Assembly (NCBI GenBank): GCA_017538685.1 | Contig: JAFYIK010000169.1 | Span: 1 to 9,443 of the forward strand | Length of the DNA: 9,443 nt | Source of the DNA: Bacteroidales bacterium | Lineage (GTDB): Bacteria > Bacteroidota > Bacteroidia > Bacteroidales > UBA932 | Direction: 5' to 3' | Shown: in pieces, positions 1 through 7,491 of the stretch | How the letters are laid out: the number at the start of each line of letters is the position of its first letter | Numbering within the stretch: the first letter of the stretch is position 1 | The notes under the pieces: generated by a model | The model's database searches: none | What the model was told of the DNA's origin: nothing | The model's input: only the letters and a program-made list of their open reading frames with translations | Translations under genes and position numbers: made by a program

Positions 1-311
1 CTGATGTCCGCGCTCTGTTCGTGGATGGCGGAAAGCACTCCGCACGACTCCGCGTCGAAATTATACTCTGATTTTGTGTAACCGATGCGGCGGATCACGT
101 CGCGCACTGTCTGCTGGATGTCCACATAGGCGTGGTCAGAGCGGACTTCGCCGCCCACGACCACCAGTCCGGTGGTGCAGAAAGTCTCGCAGGCGACGCG
201 TGCGTCCGGATCCTGCCTTAAGAATTCATCAAGGATTGCGTCCGATATCTGATCGGCGACTTTGTCGGGATGGCCCTCGGAGACGGACTCCGACGTAAAC
301 AGATAGTTCAT
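1..311 (-). CDS. metK: S-adenosylmethionine synthetase (MetK), N-terminal part, cut by window start
   Basis: Methionine adenosyltransferase makes S-adenosylmethionine from methionine and ATP in the cytoplasm. Reading the minus strand from the ATG at 311-309 gives 103 codons that run off the window edge. The N-terminus shows the family signature [20 protein letters not shown], including His14, Asp16 and Lys17 of the ATP/phosphate site, then Glu42 in VACETF at the position of the potassium/ATP-binding glutamate, and near the edge [14 protein letters not shown], which is the conserved active-site loop region. The frame is intact and unambiguous; about three quarters of the gene lies outside the window. 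It is transcribed away from the plus-strand operon, and its leader carries a SAM-II-like riboswitch that abuts the start codon, so the product probably represses its own synthesis. Confidence 0.97.
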   Translation of the reverse strand, partial: MNYLFTSESVSEGHPDKVADQISDAILDEFLRQDPDARVACETFCTTGLVVVGGEVRSDHAYVDIQQTVRDVIRRIGYTKSEYNFDAESCGVLSAIHEQSADI

Positions 312-362
312 CTTTTTAGCATTTTTTTATGCGAGGTTGCAAGCGGTCAAATCTTTCCTCGT
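312..362 (-). ncRNA. SAM-II-like riboswitch in the metK leader
   Basis: Read on the minus strand, the 51 bases before the metK ATG line up along their length with the SAM-II (SAM_alpha) aptamer. Seen directly: a perfect 5-bp P1 stem, CGAGG (361-357) with CCTCG (336-332); a loop core GATTTGACCG (353-344) equivalent to the conserved GAUUU-ACCG; TTGCAA (342-337) at the end of the loop; an A-rich spacer; and the tail GCTAAAAAG (320-312). TTGC (342-339) can pair with GC (320-319) and AA (317-316), bulging U318. In the family this forms the pseudoknot, and a bulged U contacts the sulfonium of SAM. The tail ends at the start codon, so SAM binding should hide the translation start. SAM-II is best known from alphaproteobacterial metA/metX leaders. 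The alignment is by eye and from memory of the family consensus. Confidence 0.8.
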
Positions 363-380
363 ATGTTTAACTTCTTGGAC

Positions 381-410
381 TGCAAAGGTATGAAAAAATG
401 TTGAAAACAA
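381..410 (-). promoter_or_regulatory. Putative Bacteroidetes-type promoter for metK
   Basis: The minus strand has TACCTTTG (390-383), an exact match to the Bacteroidetes -7 consensus TAnnTTTG. A TTG at 410-408 could serve as the -33 box, but the 17-base gap is shorter than the usual 19-21, so that half is weak. Transcription would start near 375-378, giving a leader of about 65 bases, almost all of it the riboswitch-like aptamer. Confidence 0.5.
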
Positions 411-425
411 GTGTATAAGAAATCC

Positions 426-457
426 TTTGCTCTTGTCGCGGAAAATTAGTATATTCG
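426..457 (+). promoter_or_regulatory. Putative Bacteroidetes-type promoter for the receptor-lipoprotein operon
   Basis: TTTG at 426-429 is followed after 20 bases by TATATTCG at 450-457. This fits the Bacteroidetes sigma consensus TTTG-N19-21-TAnnTTTG with one mismatch in the -7 box. It predicts a transcript start near 462-465 and a leader of about 30 bases before the ATG at 495. It lies back to back with the metK promoter without overlapping it. Confidence 0.55.
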
Positions 458-494
458 CAGGTCAAAGTTGCGAATCATTTCTATTATAATGTAT

Positions 495-3400
495 ATGAAA
501 AAAGCACTTAAGGTTCTGATGACGTCTCTGGCGTCATTGCTATTTGTCGTGTCTGCCTACGCGCAGGTGACAACCTCCTCTATGAGCGGCCGAGTCCTCG
601 ACGAAGCCGGAGTCCCTGTCCCGGGAGTGGCCGTTGTGGCGACTCACGTCCCTTCCGGAACTAATTACGGTGTGATGACCAACACCGACGGTTATTATTC
701 AATTCAGGGTATGCGCCCCGGCGGCCCCTACGAAGTGATGGTTTCCAGCCTCGGATATCTGACTATGACCTTTACGGACATCGTCCTCCAGCTCGGTGAG
801 ACCTTCAATCTGAACGCCGCGATAGCCGAAGAGAGCCTTAATCTAGCCGAGTCGGTCGTGATAGCCACTCCTATGTCGAAGTTCTCGAACGAGAAGACCG
901 GCGCATCGACCAACATCAACAACGCCCAGATGGAGGCCCTGCCCACCATCAGCCGCAGCATCACCGATGTGACGAAGCTCTCGCCCTACGGCGGAAACGG
1001 AATGAGCTTCGCGGGAGCCGACGGCCGTACCTCCAACTTCACGGTGGACGGAGCTAACTTCAACAACAACTTCGGTCTTTCGGACGCTCTCCCCGGCGGC
1101 GGCAGCCCTATCTCCATCGACGCTATCGAGGAGATGCAGGTCGTTATTTCGCCCTACGACGTGCGTCAGAGCAACTTCGTGAGCGGCGGCGTGAACGCCA
1201 TCACCAAGTCCGGAACCAACACCTTCAAGGCCACGGCCTACGCCTACCACAACAACGAAAATATGCGTGGTAATATGGTGGACGGCGACGCCATCGCCAC
1301 AGCCCGCGAGCTCGACCGCAACACCACCTACGGCTTCACCCTGGGCGGCCCCGTCATCAAGGACAAGCTGTTCTTCTTCGTCAACTACGAGCAGAGCATC
1401 AAGCCCGTTGTGGTCAACAACTGGCGCGCTTCCGAGGTCGAAGGAACTGAAGGAGACATCAACCAGTACATCTCCCGCACCTATGTGGGCGACCTCAAGA
1501 AGGTCAGCGACTATGTGAAGGAGAAATATGGTTACAACACCGGTTCCTGGACGAAATTCCCGGCCGACGAAGGCGTCGTGAAGATGCTCGCCCGCATCGA
1601 CTGGAACATCAACGACAACCACCACCTCGCAATCCGTTACAACAAAACCGTGAACACCCGCTGGTCCCTCCCGAACGCATCCTCTTCCAACTGCGGCCAG
1701 CGTACCACTGAAAGCCGTGTGGGTCTGTACAGCTTCTCATATGCGAACTCAATGTATTCGCAGCTGAACAATGCGAACACCTTCTCGTTCGACCTCAACA
1801 GCCGTCTGAACAACGACCTTTCGAACCAGCTCCTCGTGACATATTCCGACCTCAGCGACATCCGCGGAAGCGGTTCCGCCGAGTTCCCGTTCATCGACAT
1901 CCTGGACGGCACCGGAACCATCACCCCTTACATCTCCCTCGGTTACGAGCTCTTCACCTGGAAGAACGCCGTGCACAACAAGGTGTTCTCCGCCAAGGAC
2001 GACGTCACCTATTATATGGGAGCACACAAGCTGATGTTCGGTCTGGCCTATGACTGGCAGCTTGCAGACAATGCCTATATGCGTAACGGTACCGGTTACT
2101 ACCGTTACAACTCCGTGGACGACTTCCTCAACCAGGCCGCTCCTGAGACCGTGGCCCTTACCTACGGCTACGACGGCGACCAGGATCCCGCATCCCGCGT
2201 CCGCTACCACAAATTCGCGGCCTACGCCCAGGACGAATGGAATCCCAGCGAGAAGCTCAAACTCACCGCAGGCCTCCGTATCGAGACCATCCTCTTCGAC
2301 AATCAGGACCTGATGAGGAACCAGGCTATCTACGACACCGAGTACCACGGATTGCACGTGGACACCGGCAGATGGCCCAGCCCGAAGCTTATGCTCAACC
2401 CGCGTATCGGTTTCTCCTACGACGTGTTCGGCGACAAGAGCCTTAAGCTCCGCGGCGGTACCGGTATCTTCACCGGCCGTCTCCCTCTGGTGTTCTTCAC
2501 CAATATGCCCAGCAACGCCGGTCTCGTGCAGATGGTCAGCTCCGCTACCACCAAATATAAGGACGGCGCAGTGGATCCCGAGAAGACCGACACCGCTATC
2601 CTGAACGCCTTCGCAGGCAACTTCCTTACGGACAAGTCCGCCATCCTGGCCCTTCTCCACGAGACGGATCCCACCAAGTATCCTCTTACCGTATCTCCTG
2701 AAGACGGAACCTTCTCCGGCAGCATCGCGGCCGTGGATCCGAACTTCAAGATGCCTCAGGTCTGGAAGACCTCCTTTGCTGTCGACTATGCTCTCCCGAC
2801 TTCCTTCCCGATGAGCATCACCGCTGAAGGTATTCTCAACAAGACCATCAACCAGACCAGGATTCAGGACATCAATATGAAGGATCCTTCGGGTTTTGCC
2901 CGTCTGAACGGCGCGGACAACCGCCACATCTATCCTTCTGATTACACCTACAACCAGTATTCGGTCTACTACCTCACGAACACCAACAAGGGTTATGGCG
3001 CAACCGCCAGCCTCCAGATCAATGCGAAACCGGTCAAGGGCCTGGACATCACCGCGGCCTACACCCGCACCTGGAGCAAGGAGCTCACCGGTATGCCCGG
3101 TTCCGACGCTTCTTCGGCATTCACCTACATCCCCACAGTCGAGGGCCCGAACAACGTCCAGCTGCATAACTCGTCTTATGTGACTCCGGACCGCTTCTTC
3201 GTGAACGTGGCCTACAACGACGAGGCCCACAACCATTTCGGCATCTACTACAACGCCTACCGCGGAGGAGCTAACTACTCCTATATGTATGCCACGGACC
3301 TCAACAACGACAACTACAATTACGACGCAATCTACATCCCCACGCAGAAAGACGTGGCTGACGGTCTTGTCAAATTCGCAAGCGAAGACGACGCCGACCG

Positions 3401-3797
3401 CTTCTTCGCCTATGCCGCGAAGGACGCATACCTCAGCAAGCATATGGGAGAATATGCCGAAGCCTACAGCGTCTACTCGCCTTGGCAGCACCACGTGGAT
3501 TTCCACTACGCGCACGACTTCAAGATCAAGGTCGGCCGTAGCACCAACACCCTCCAGCTCTCGCTCGACGCTAAGAACGTAATGAATATGTTCAGCGATT
3601 CCTGGGGCCTCTACAAAATTATGAACCCGACCCTCAAGTCCGGCCGTATCCTCGATGTCGAGCGTATCGGTTCCGACGGTATTCCTGTCCTCAAGACTCC
3701 GGACGCCGTCAGCGGCAACACTGAAATCTGGACCGTTTCCAAGGTGATCGGCCAGGTCTGGTATGCCCAGGTCGGTATCAAGTATATGTTCAACTAA
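495..3797 (+). CDS. Oar-like TonB-dependent outer-membrane receptor with carboxypeptidase-regulatory domain
   Basis: A 1100-residue outer-membrane channel powered by TonB. Order: a Sec signal peptide (residues 1-23, hydrophobic core SLASLLFVV, AYA before Gln24); a carboxypeptidase-regulatory-like beta sandwich at about 28-112 with TNTDGYYSI at 62-70; a plug domain at about 120-250, including GGVNAITKSGTN at 231-242, a signature of Oar-type receptors; then a long beta barrel rich in Tyr and Asn, ending in GIKYMFN with a penultimate Phe as in barrel proteins. The length fits Oar relatives. SusC features and a SusD partner are absent. I chose the ATG at 495 because it gives a clean signal peptide MKKALKVLM. 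The frame opens further upstream at a TTG (468), but that lies almost on the predicted transcript start; ATG 489 is also possible. No Shine-Dalgarno sequence is seen. It is the first gene of a four-gene operon, 15 bases before the next. In Myxococcus, Oar is tied to secretion of protease PopC; here the substrate and direction are unknown. Confidence 0.92.
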   Translation: MKKALKVLMTSLASLLFVVSAYAQVTTSSMSGRVLDEAGVPVPGVAVVATHVPSGTNYGVMTNTDGYYSIQGMRPGGPYEVMVSSLGYLTMTFTDIVLQLGETFNLNAAIAEESLNLAESVVIATPMSKFSNEKTGASTNINNAQMEALPTISRSITDVTKLSPYGGNGMSFAGADGRTSNFTVDGANFNNNFGLSDALPGGGSPISIDAIEEMQVVISPYDVRQSNFVSGGVNAITKSGTNTFKATAYAYHNNENMRGNMVDGDAIATARELDRNTTYGFTLGGPVIKDKLFFFVNYEQSIKPVVVNNWRASEVEGTEGDINQYISRTYVGDLKKVSDYVKEKYGYNTGSWTKFPADEGVVKMLARIDWNINDNHHLAIRYNKTVNTRWSLPNASSSNCGQRTTESRVGLYSFSYANSMYSQLNNANTFSFDLNSRLNNDLSNQLLVTYSDLSDIRGSGSAEFPFIDILDGTGTITPYISLGYELFTWKNAVHNKVFSAKDDVTYYMGAHKLMFGLAYDWQLADNAYMRNGTGYYRYNSVDDFLNQAAPETVALTYGYDGDQDPASRVRYHKFAAYAQDEWNPSEKLKLTAGLRIETILFDNQDLMRNQAIYDTEYHGLHVDTGRWPSPKLMLNPRIGFSYDVFGDKSLKLRGGTGIFTGRLPLVFFTNMPSNAGLVQMVSSATTKYKDGAVDPEKTDTAILNAFAGNFLTDKSAILALLHETDPTKYPLTVSPEDGTFSGSIAAVDPNFKMPQVWKTSFAVDYALPTSFPMSITAEGILNKTINQTRIQDINMKDPSGFARLNGADNRHIYPSDYTYNQYSVYYLTNTNKGYGATASLQINAKPVKGLDITAAYTRTWSKELTGMPGSDASSAFTYIPTVEGPNNVQLHNSSYVTPDRFFVNVAYNDEAHNHFGIYYNAYRGGANYSYMYATDLNNDNYNYDAIYIPTQKDVADGLVKFASEDDADRFFAYAAKDAYLSKHMGEYAEAYSVYSPWQHHVDFHYAHDFKIKVGRSTNTLQLSLDAKNVMNMFSDSWGLYKIMNPTLKSGRILDVERIGSDGIPVLKTPDAVSGNTEIWTVSKVIGQVWYAQVGIKYMFN

Positions 3798-3812
3798 TAG
3801 GCAGAGAAGACA

Positions 3813-5942
3813 ATGAAATCCATAAAACTATTCCTTACATCGCTGGTCGCAGGTACAGCCCTCTTCTTCGGCTGCAATCCCGAACCCATCACGGGCTATG
3901 ACCTCTCCTCACTCAAGGTCGACAACAGCTATGTGCAGATCGATCCCGCCGGCAGCACCGCCAAGATCAATCTGACCGCTACCGAGGCCTGGAACCTCTA
4001 CGTCAGGACTTCTTATGAGTATAAGAATGCCTCCAACAAGACCGTCGCAGTGGACACACTCATCACTCCCGGTACTTCCTGCAACCCTCGCGGAATCAAG
4101 AATGCACTTGAAAGCTGGATCGCCGTTGATCCCGTTTCAGGCGGATCGAGCGCTGAGATCACCATCACCGCTGCCGCATTCGACGGCTACCGCACCCAGG
4201 ATGTCCGCATCGTGGGAGAAAGCGGCGCTGAAATCGTGCTGACCGTGGCCCAGGGCGAGGACGTGACCAAGGAGTACAAAGCTTCCGAGGCGATTGCCCT
4301 CGTGCAGGCCGGCAAACAGTCGGGAAGCCCCGTCCTTGTGAAGGGTATCATCTGCAAGATCGATGAAATCAGCACCTCCTACGGCAACGCCACCTACTAC
4401 ATCTCCGACGACGGCACCTTCAAGGGCAGCTACAACGAAGACGGCAGCGGCGACGGCAACTGGCTCGAGATCTACCGCGGCTACTGGATCGGCGGTGAGA
4501 AGTTCACCAAGGGCGATGAAATCGCAATGGGCGACGAAGTCACCATCAAGGGCGTCCTCGTCAGCTATAAGGGCACTCCCGAGACCAACCAGAACACCGC
4601 AGAGGTCGTCAGCATCAAGAAAGCTCTGGTCAAGGTGGAGCCTTCCGCATTCGCATCCCTGTCGCAGAGGGACACCACCGTCGTGGCGGCCGTCCAGTAC
4701 TCCGGCGACAACCTCAACTACGCAATCGACTCCGTGGGCAGGACCTTCCTCTCCATCGTGGGAACCGAGTCCGTGGCAGACACCACCTTCGTCTCGATCC
4801 ACGTTGCGAAGAACACCGATCCTGTCAGCCGCACCGGTGTGGTCACCGTCATCTCCGCTAACGATAAAGCCAAGTCTATGGCGACCGTTACCATCACCCA
4901 GGCCGGCGACGCCCAGATCGTGAACATCACCCAGGCTATCGCCCTGCCGAAGGCCACTGCAGTCCTCGTGAAGGATGCGGTAGTCGCAGCGAAGAGCACC
5001 GCAGGCTTTGTGGCCACCGACGGAACCAGCGCAGTGTATGTCTATGACAACGGCGCCAACGCAGTCGCCCTTGGCGACAAAGTCGAGTTCTCCGCAGAGA
5101 CCGACGTCTACAACGGCGTACCCGAGCTCAAGAACGTAGCCAACTTCAAGGTGGCTTCTTCCGGCAACACCGTTACTTACCCTGTCGCAGCAGTCCTCAA
5201 CGACGAAGGCTTCGACACCTACACCAGCAGCGTCGCATCGTACGTGTGCTTCTACGGCACCCTCAAGCTCACGAAGAACACGGACGGCAGCGTGAAGTAC
5301 GCGAACGTGGAGATCGACGGCGCCACCTTCCAGGGCAGCCTCACGAAACCCCTCGCAGACCTCAATCTCGCAGAACTCGAGGATAAGGTGGTCACCGTGA
5401 CCGGTTACTACAACGGATTCTCCGGCGGCAAGTACCACAACGTGATCGCCACCTCCGTGGTGGAGGGCGTCAGCGTTCCTATCGTGTTCAACTACAAAAA
5501 GGTCGCTGCAGTCACCTCCGGCAAGGAGTATATCATCACCTACACCGAGGAGAGCGTAACCTATATGGCCACCGTCATCACGGATGCCACCAAGTCCTAT
5601 GGTTACTACTACACCCTCGTCGTCGAGCCCAAGGATGACGTCATCACCCTCTCTTCCGACGACAACGCCGTGATCATCTCCCAGTCAGGCGATGGCTGGC
5701 TGATCAAGCAGAAGATCGACGACAGGTATGCCTATTGCGACGGCTCGCACGGCTCCGTGCAGCTTTCCGCGGACGTGCCCGCAAACCTCTGGACCCTGAC
5801 TATGGAAGACGGCGCAGCCGTGTTCTCATTCTCCGGAACCAACTCCTACAGGTTCGGCCATACCCTTTACAACACTACTCACGAATTCTGCCCGATCAAA
5901 AACTCAACCGACGCTTCGGTTGTGCTTTATGAAAGGAAGTAA
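3813..5942 (+). CDS. Multidomain lipoprotein with alternating BACON-like and OB-fold-like domains
   Basis: A 709-residue predicted lipoprotein: the signal peptide ends in the lipobox LFFGC, with Cys21 as the lipid site. Modules judged by eye: a BACON-like domain at 33-148 (W60 N L, then SWIAVDPVSGGSSAEITIT and a closing IVLTVAQ strand); an OB-fold-like domain at 152-270 (VLVKGIICKI, YYISDDGT, DEVTIKGVLV); a second, shorter BACON-like domain at 274-366 ending in VTITQAGDA; an OB-like domain at 370-447 that begins much like the first (QAIAL...VLVK against EAIAL...VLVK); a third OB-like domain at about 456-550 (VVTVTGYYNG); and a C-terminal beta-rich domain at 555-709, possibly trefoil- or lectin-like. 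BACON domains are linked to binding carbohydrate or mucin in Bacteroidetes. No catalytic motif is seen, so binding or scaffolding is likelier than an enzyme. It follows the receptor by 15 bases and is surely cotranscribed. The exact OB family (DUF5689-like or other) is uncertain. Confidence 0.9.
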   Translation: MKSIKLFLTSLVAGTALFFGCNPEPITGYDLSSLKVDNSYVQIDPAGSTAKINLTATEAWNLYVRTSYEYKNASNKTVAVDTLITPGTSCNPRGIKNALESWIAVDPVSGGSSAEITITAAAFDGYRTQDVRIVGESGAEIVLTVAQGEDVTKEYKASEAIALVQAGKQSGSPVLVKGIICKIDEISTSYGNATYYISDDGTFKGSYNEDGSGDGNWLEIYRGYWIGGEKFTKGDEIAMGDEVTIKGVLVSYKGTPETNQNTAEVVSIKKALVKVEPSAFASLSQRDTTVVAAVQYSGDNLNYAIDSVGRTFLSIVGTESVADTTFVSIHVAKNTDPVSRTGVVTVISANDKAKSMATVTITQAGDAQIVNITQAIALPKATAVLVKDAVVAAKSTAGFVATDGTSAVYVYDNGANAVALGDKVEFSAETDVYNGVPELKNVANFKVASSGNTVTYPVAAVLNDEGFDTYTSSVASYVCFYGTLKLTKNTDGSVKYANVEIDGATFQGSLTKPLADLNLAELEDKVVTVTGYYNGFSGGKYHNVIATSVVEGVSVPIVFNYKKVAAVTSGKEYIITYTEESVTYMATVITDATKSYGYYYTLVVEPKDDVITLSSDDNAVIISQSGDGWLIKQKIDDRYAYCDGSHGSVQLSADVPANLWTLTMEDGAAVFSFSGTNSYRFGHTLYNTTHEFCPIKNSTDASVVLYERK

Positions 5943-5975
5943 ACCATTCCATATATTTCAATAACACTTTAAACA

Positions 5976-7460
5976 ATGATTAAAAGACTTTTATCTTTGT
6001 TTGCAATTGCAGCGATCGCTGTAATTACAATCCCTGCGTGTGAGGACAAACCGCAGCCGGACCCGACAGTTCCCCTCCAGGGAATCACAGTCGCTCCCGC
6101 CACCCACACACTGGAGATTGGAGGCACCGTCAAACTGACGGTCACCTACAATCCTGAGAACGCTACCGTCAAGCCGGAAGTCGAGTGGTCGACCTCCAAC
6201 GCCAGGGTAGCGACCGTGGACAACGGTACCGTAGTCGCAGTCGCGGAAGGTACCGCTGAAATTACCGCCACCGCCGACAAATTCACGGCGAAGTGCGTCA
6301 TCACCGTCAATCCTGCAGATCCCGGCCCCGGTCCTGAACCCCAGGACAATTGGGACTACACCCCGAGCGCGGCTTACTCTGCAGAGGCCAACATCTGGAA
6401 GGGAGTTGATGCGGACCATACCCTCGCCTGGTACTACAACCCGAAATGGGCAGGTGAGAAGGACGCACCCGAAGTAACCTTCAAGGAGTCCACCTACAAA
6501 CTTACCATTCCGGACGACACCGACGCCGCCTGGCAGGCTCAGCTTTGGATCACTCCTAAAACTGATCTGATTCTGGACGACACCCATTACTACACCTTCA
6601 GCTGCACCGTGGCCTCGACCGCTCAGAGCCCGATCTACTTCAAGATGTATCAGAACGGTGTTAACTGGCCTTTCAGCTTCGAGACTCCTGCAGAGCAGCG
6701 TCTCACTGTCGGCCCTGACGCTAATCTTTCCGTCCTCGTGGAGAAGTTCCTCCCTCTGACCACTCCGCAGAGCCTCCTTATCGACTTCGGCGGCGCTCCT
6801 GCAGGAACAACCTTCTACATCAAGGACATCGTCCTCATCGTAGATGGTGATGTGCCCGCACCGCAACCGGACACTTGGGATTACACCCCTGGTGAGAACT
6901 ATCTCGCCGAGTCCAACCTCTGGAAGCCCGTATTCGATGCTAACCTGGAGTATGTTTGGGGTAATATCACGGCCTGGGTCGCGACCGTCGCAGACGAAGC
7001 TGCCGGCCTGACCAAGAATGAATCCACTTACAAGTTCCACTTCAACGGAGCAACCGAAGGTGAGTGGTCCAACTGCAACTTCATCGCTCCCGATGCAGAC
7101 CACAAAGTAGCCCTTTCCGCCGGAAAGAACTATATGATGGAATATGTCATCGGTGCAACCAAGGACCTCCCTCGTGCATTCATCAAGATCAACAAGGATA
7201 ACCCTGAGCTTGCTAACCGTGAAGGTGGCTATGTCATCGACCGCGCAGATGTGCTCGTGGCGAACACACCTCTTGTCGTCTCCTATGAGTTCGAGGGCGT
7301 GGATTGCGACAACATCTCGCTGACCATCGACTTCGGCGGCAACCCTGAGCAGGTGGACATCTACATCAAGGACCTCACCATCAGGGAAGTCGTAAAGGAC
7401 GTTCCTGATCCCGGCTCCGAGATTCCTGATTTCGATCCTATTACTGGATTTGAGTGGTAA
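5976..7460 (+). CDS. Lipoprotein with BIG2 domain and tandem carbohydrate-binding-like domains
   Basis: A 494-residue predicted lipoprotein. The signal peptide runs to IPAC with Cys22 as the lipid site, followed at once by Glu-Asp, an acidic start that resembles the surface-export signal of Bacteroidetes lipoproteins. Residues 35-111 are a BIG2 immunoglobulin-like domain (LQGITVAP..., WSTSNARVATVDNGTVVAVAEGTAEITA). After a Pro-Gly-rich linker come two related copies of a jelly-roll domain, at 124-290 and 299-470, each opening with a (N/T)WDYTP...(A/E)(A/S)N(I/L)WK motif and closing with IDFGG...YIKD. The first copy has the motif AAWQAQLWI and aromatic LAWYYNPKW, as in carbohydrate-binding modules found on Bacteroides glycan-degrading proteins. 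The tail ends PDFDPITGFEW. No catalytic residues are recognised, so it is probably a surface glycan-binding or adhesion protein. It starts 33 bases after its neighbour, with an AT-rich gap and no Shine-Dalgarno sequence. Confidence 0.9.
   Translation: MIKRLLSLFAIAAIAVITIPACEDKPQPDPTVPLQGITVAPATHTLEIGGTVKLTVTYNPENATVKPEVEWSTSNARVATVDNGTVVAVAEGTAEITATADKFTAKCVITVNPADPGPGPEPQDNWDYTPSAAYSAEANIWKGVDADHTLAWYYNPKWAGEKDAPEVTFKESTYKLTIPDDTDAAWQAQLWITPKTDLILDDTHYYTFSCTVASTAQSPIYFKMYQNGVNWPFSFETPAEQRLTVGPDANLSVLVEKFLPLTTPQSLLIDFGGAPAGTTFYIKDIVLIVDGDVPAPQPDTWDYTPGENYLAESNLWKPVFDANLEYVWGNITAWVATVADEAAGLTKNESTYKFHFNGATEGEWSNCNFIAPDADHKVALSAGKNYMMEYVIGATKDLPRAFIKINKDNPELANREGGYVIDRADVLVANTPLVVSYEFEGVDCDNISLTIDFGGNPEQVDIYIKDLTIREVVKDVPDPGSEIPDFDPITGFEW
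6345..6845 (+). repeat. First copy of the carbohydrate-binding-like domain (protein-level repeat)
   Basis: Residues 124-290 of the lipoprotein at 5976-7460. It opens DNWDYTPSAAY, contains ESTYKLTIP and AAWQAQLWI, and closes LLIDFGGAPAG with FYIKDIVLIV. It is related to 6870-7385 at the protein level; the DNA has diverged, so the duplication is old or has been under selection for divergence. Confidence 0.8.
6870..7385 (+). repeat. Second copy of the carbohydrate-binding-like domain (protein-level repeat)
   Basis: Residues 299-470 of the same lipoprotein. It opens DTWDYTPGENY, contains NESTYKFHF and EGEWSNCNFI, and closes LTIDFGGNPEQ with IYIKDLTIR. The WQAQ motif of the first copy is replaced by WSNC, so the two copies may differ in ligand. 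Confidence 0.8.
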
Positions 7461-7491
7461 TATGTACAAGAACGAATAAAACAAAGGAATT

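Noticed and set aside
74..298. Plus-strand open frame (74 codons) opposite metK
   Set aside because: Arg/Pro-rich antisense shadow of a strongly conserved metK reading frame.
1749..3515. Long minus-strand open frame (588 codons) opposite the receptor
   Set aside because: Its translation is Val/Gly/Asp/His-rich and lacks domain sense. It mirrors the codon bias of the receptor, whose protein has clear domains.
495..3797. SusC identity for the receptor
   Set aside because: No SusD gene follows, and the plug and barrel motifs (GGVNAITKSGTN) fit the Oar-type branch better.
3798..3812. Terminator or separate promoter between the receptor and the first lipoprotein
   Set aside because: The gap is 15 bases with no stem-loop or T tract; tandem stops TAA TAG are followed by an AG-rich stretch before the ATG.
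4137..5438. Minus-strand open frame (433 codons) opposite the first lipoprotein
   Set aside because: Low-complexity Val/Gly/Asp-rich antisense shadow of a gene with recognisable domains on the plus strand.
5943..5975. Internal promoter or attenuator in the 33-base gap
   Set aside because: The gap is AT-rich but has no TAnnTTTG box at a fitting position and no convincing hairpin.
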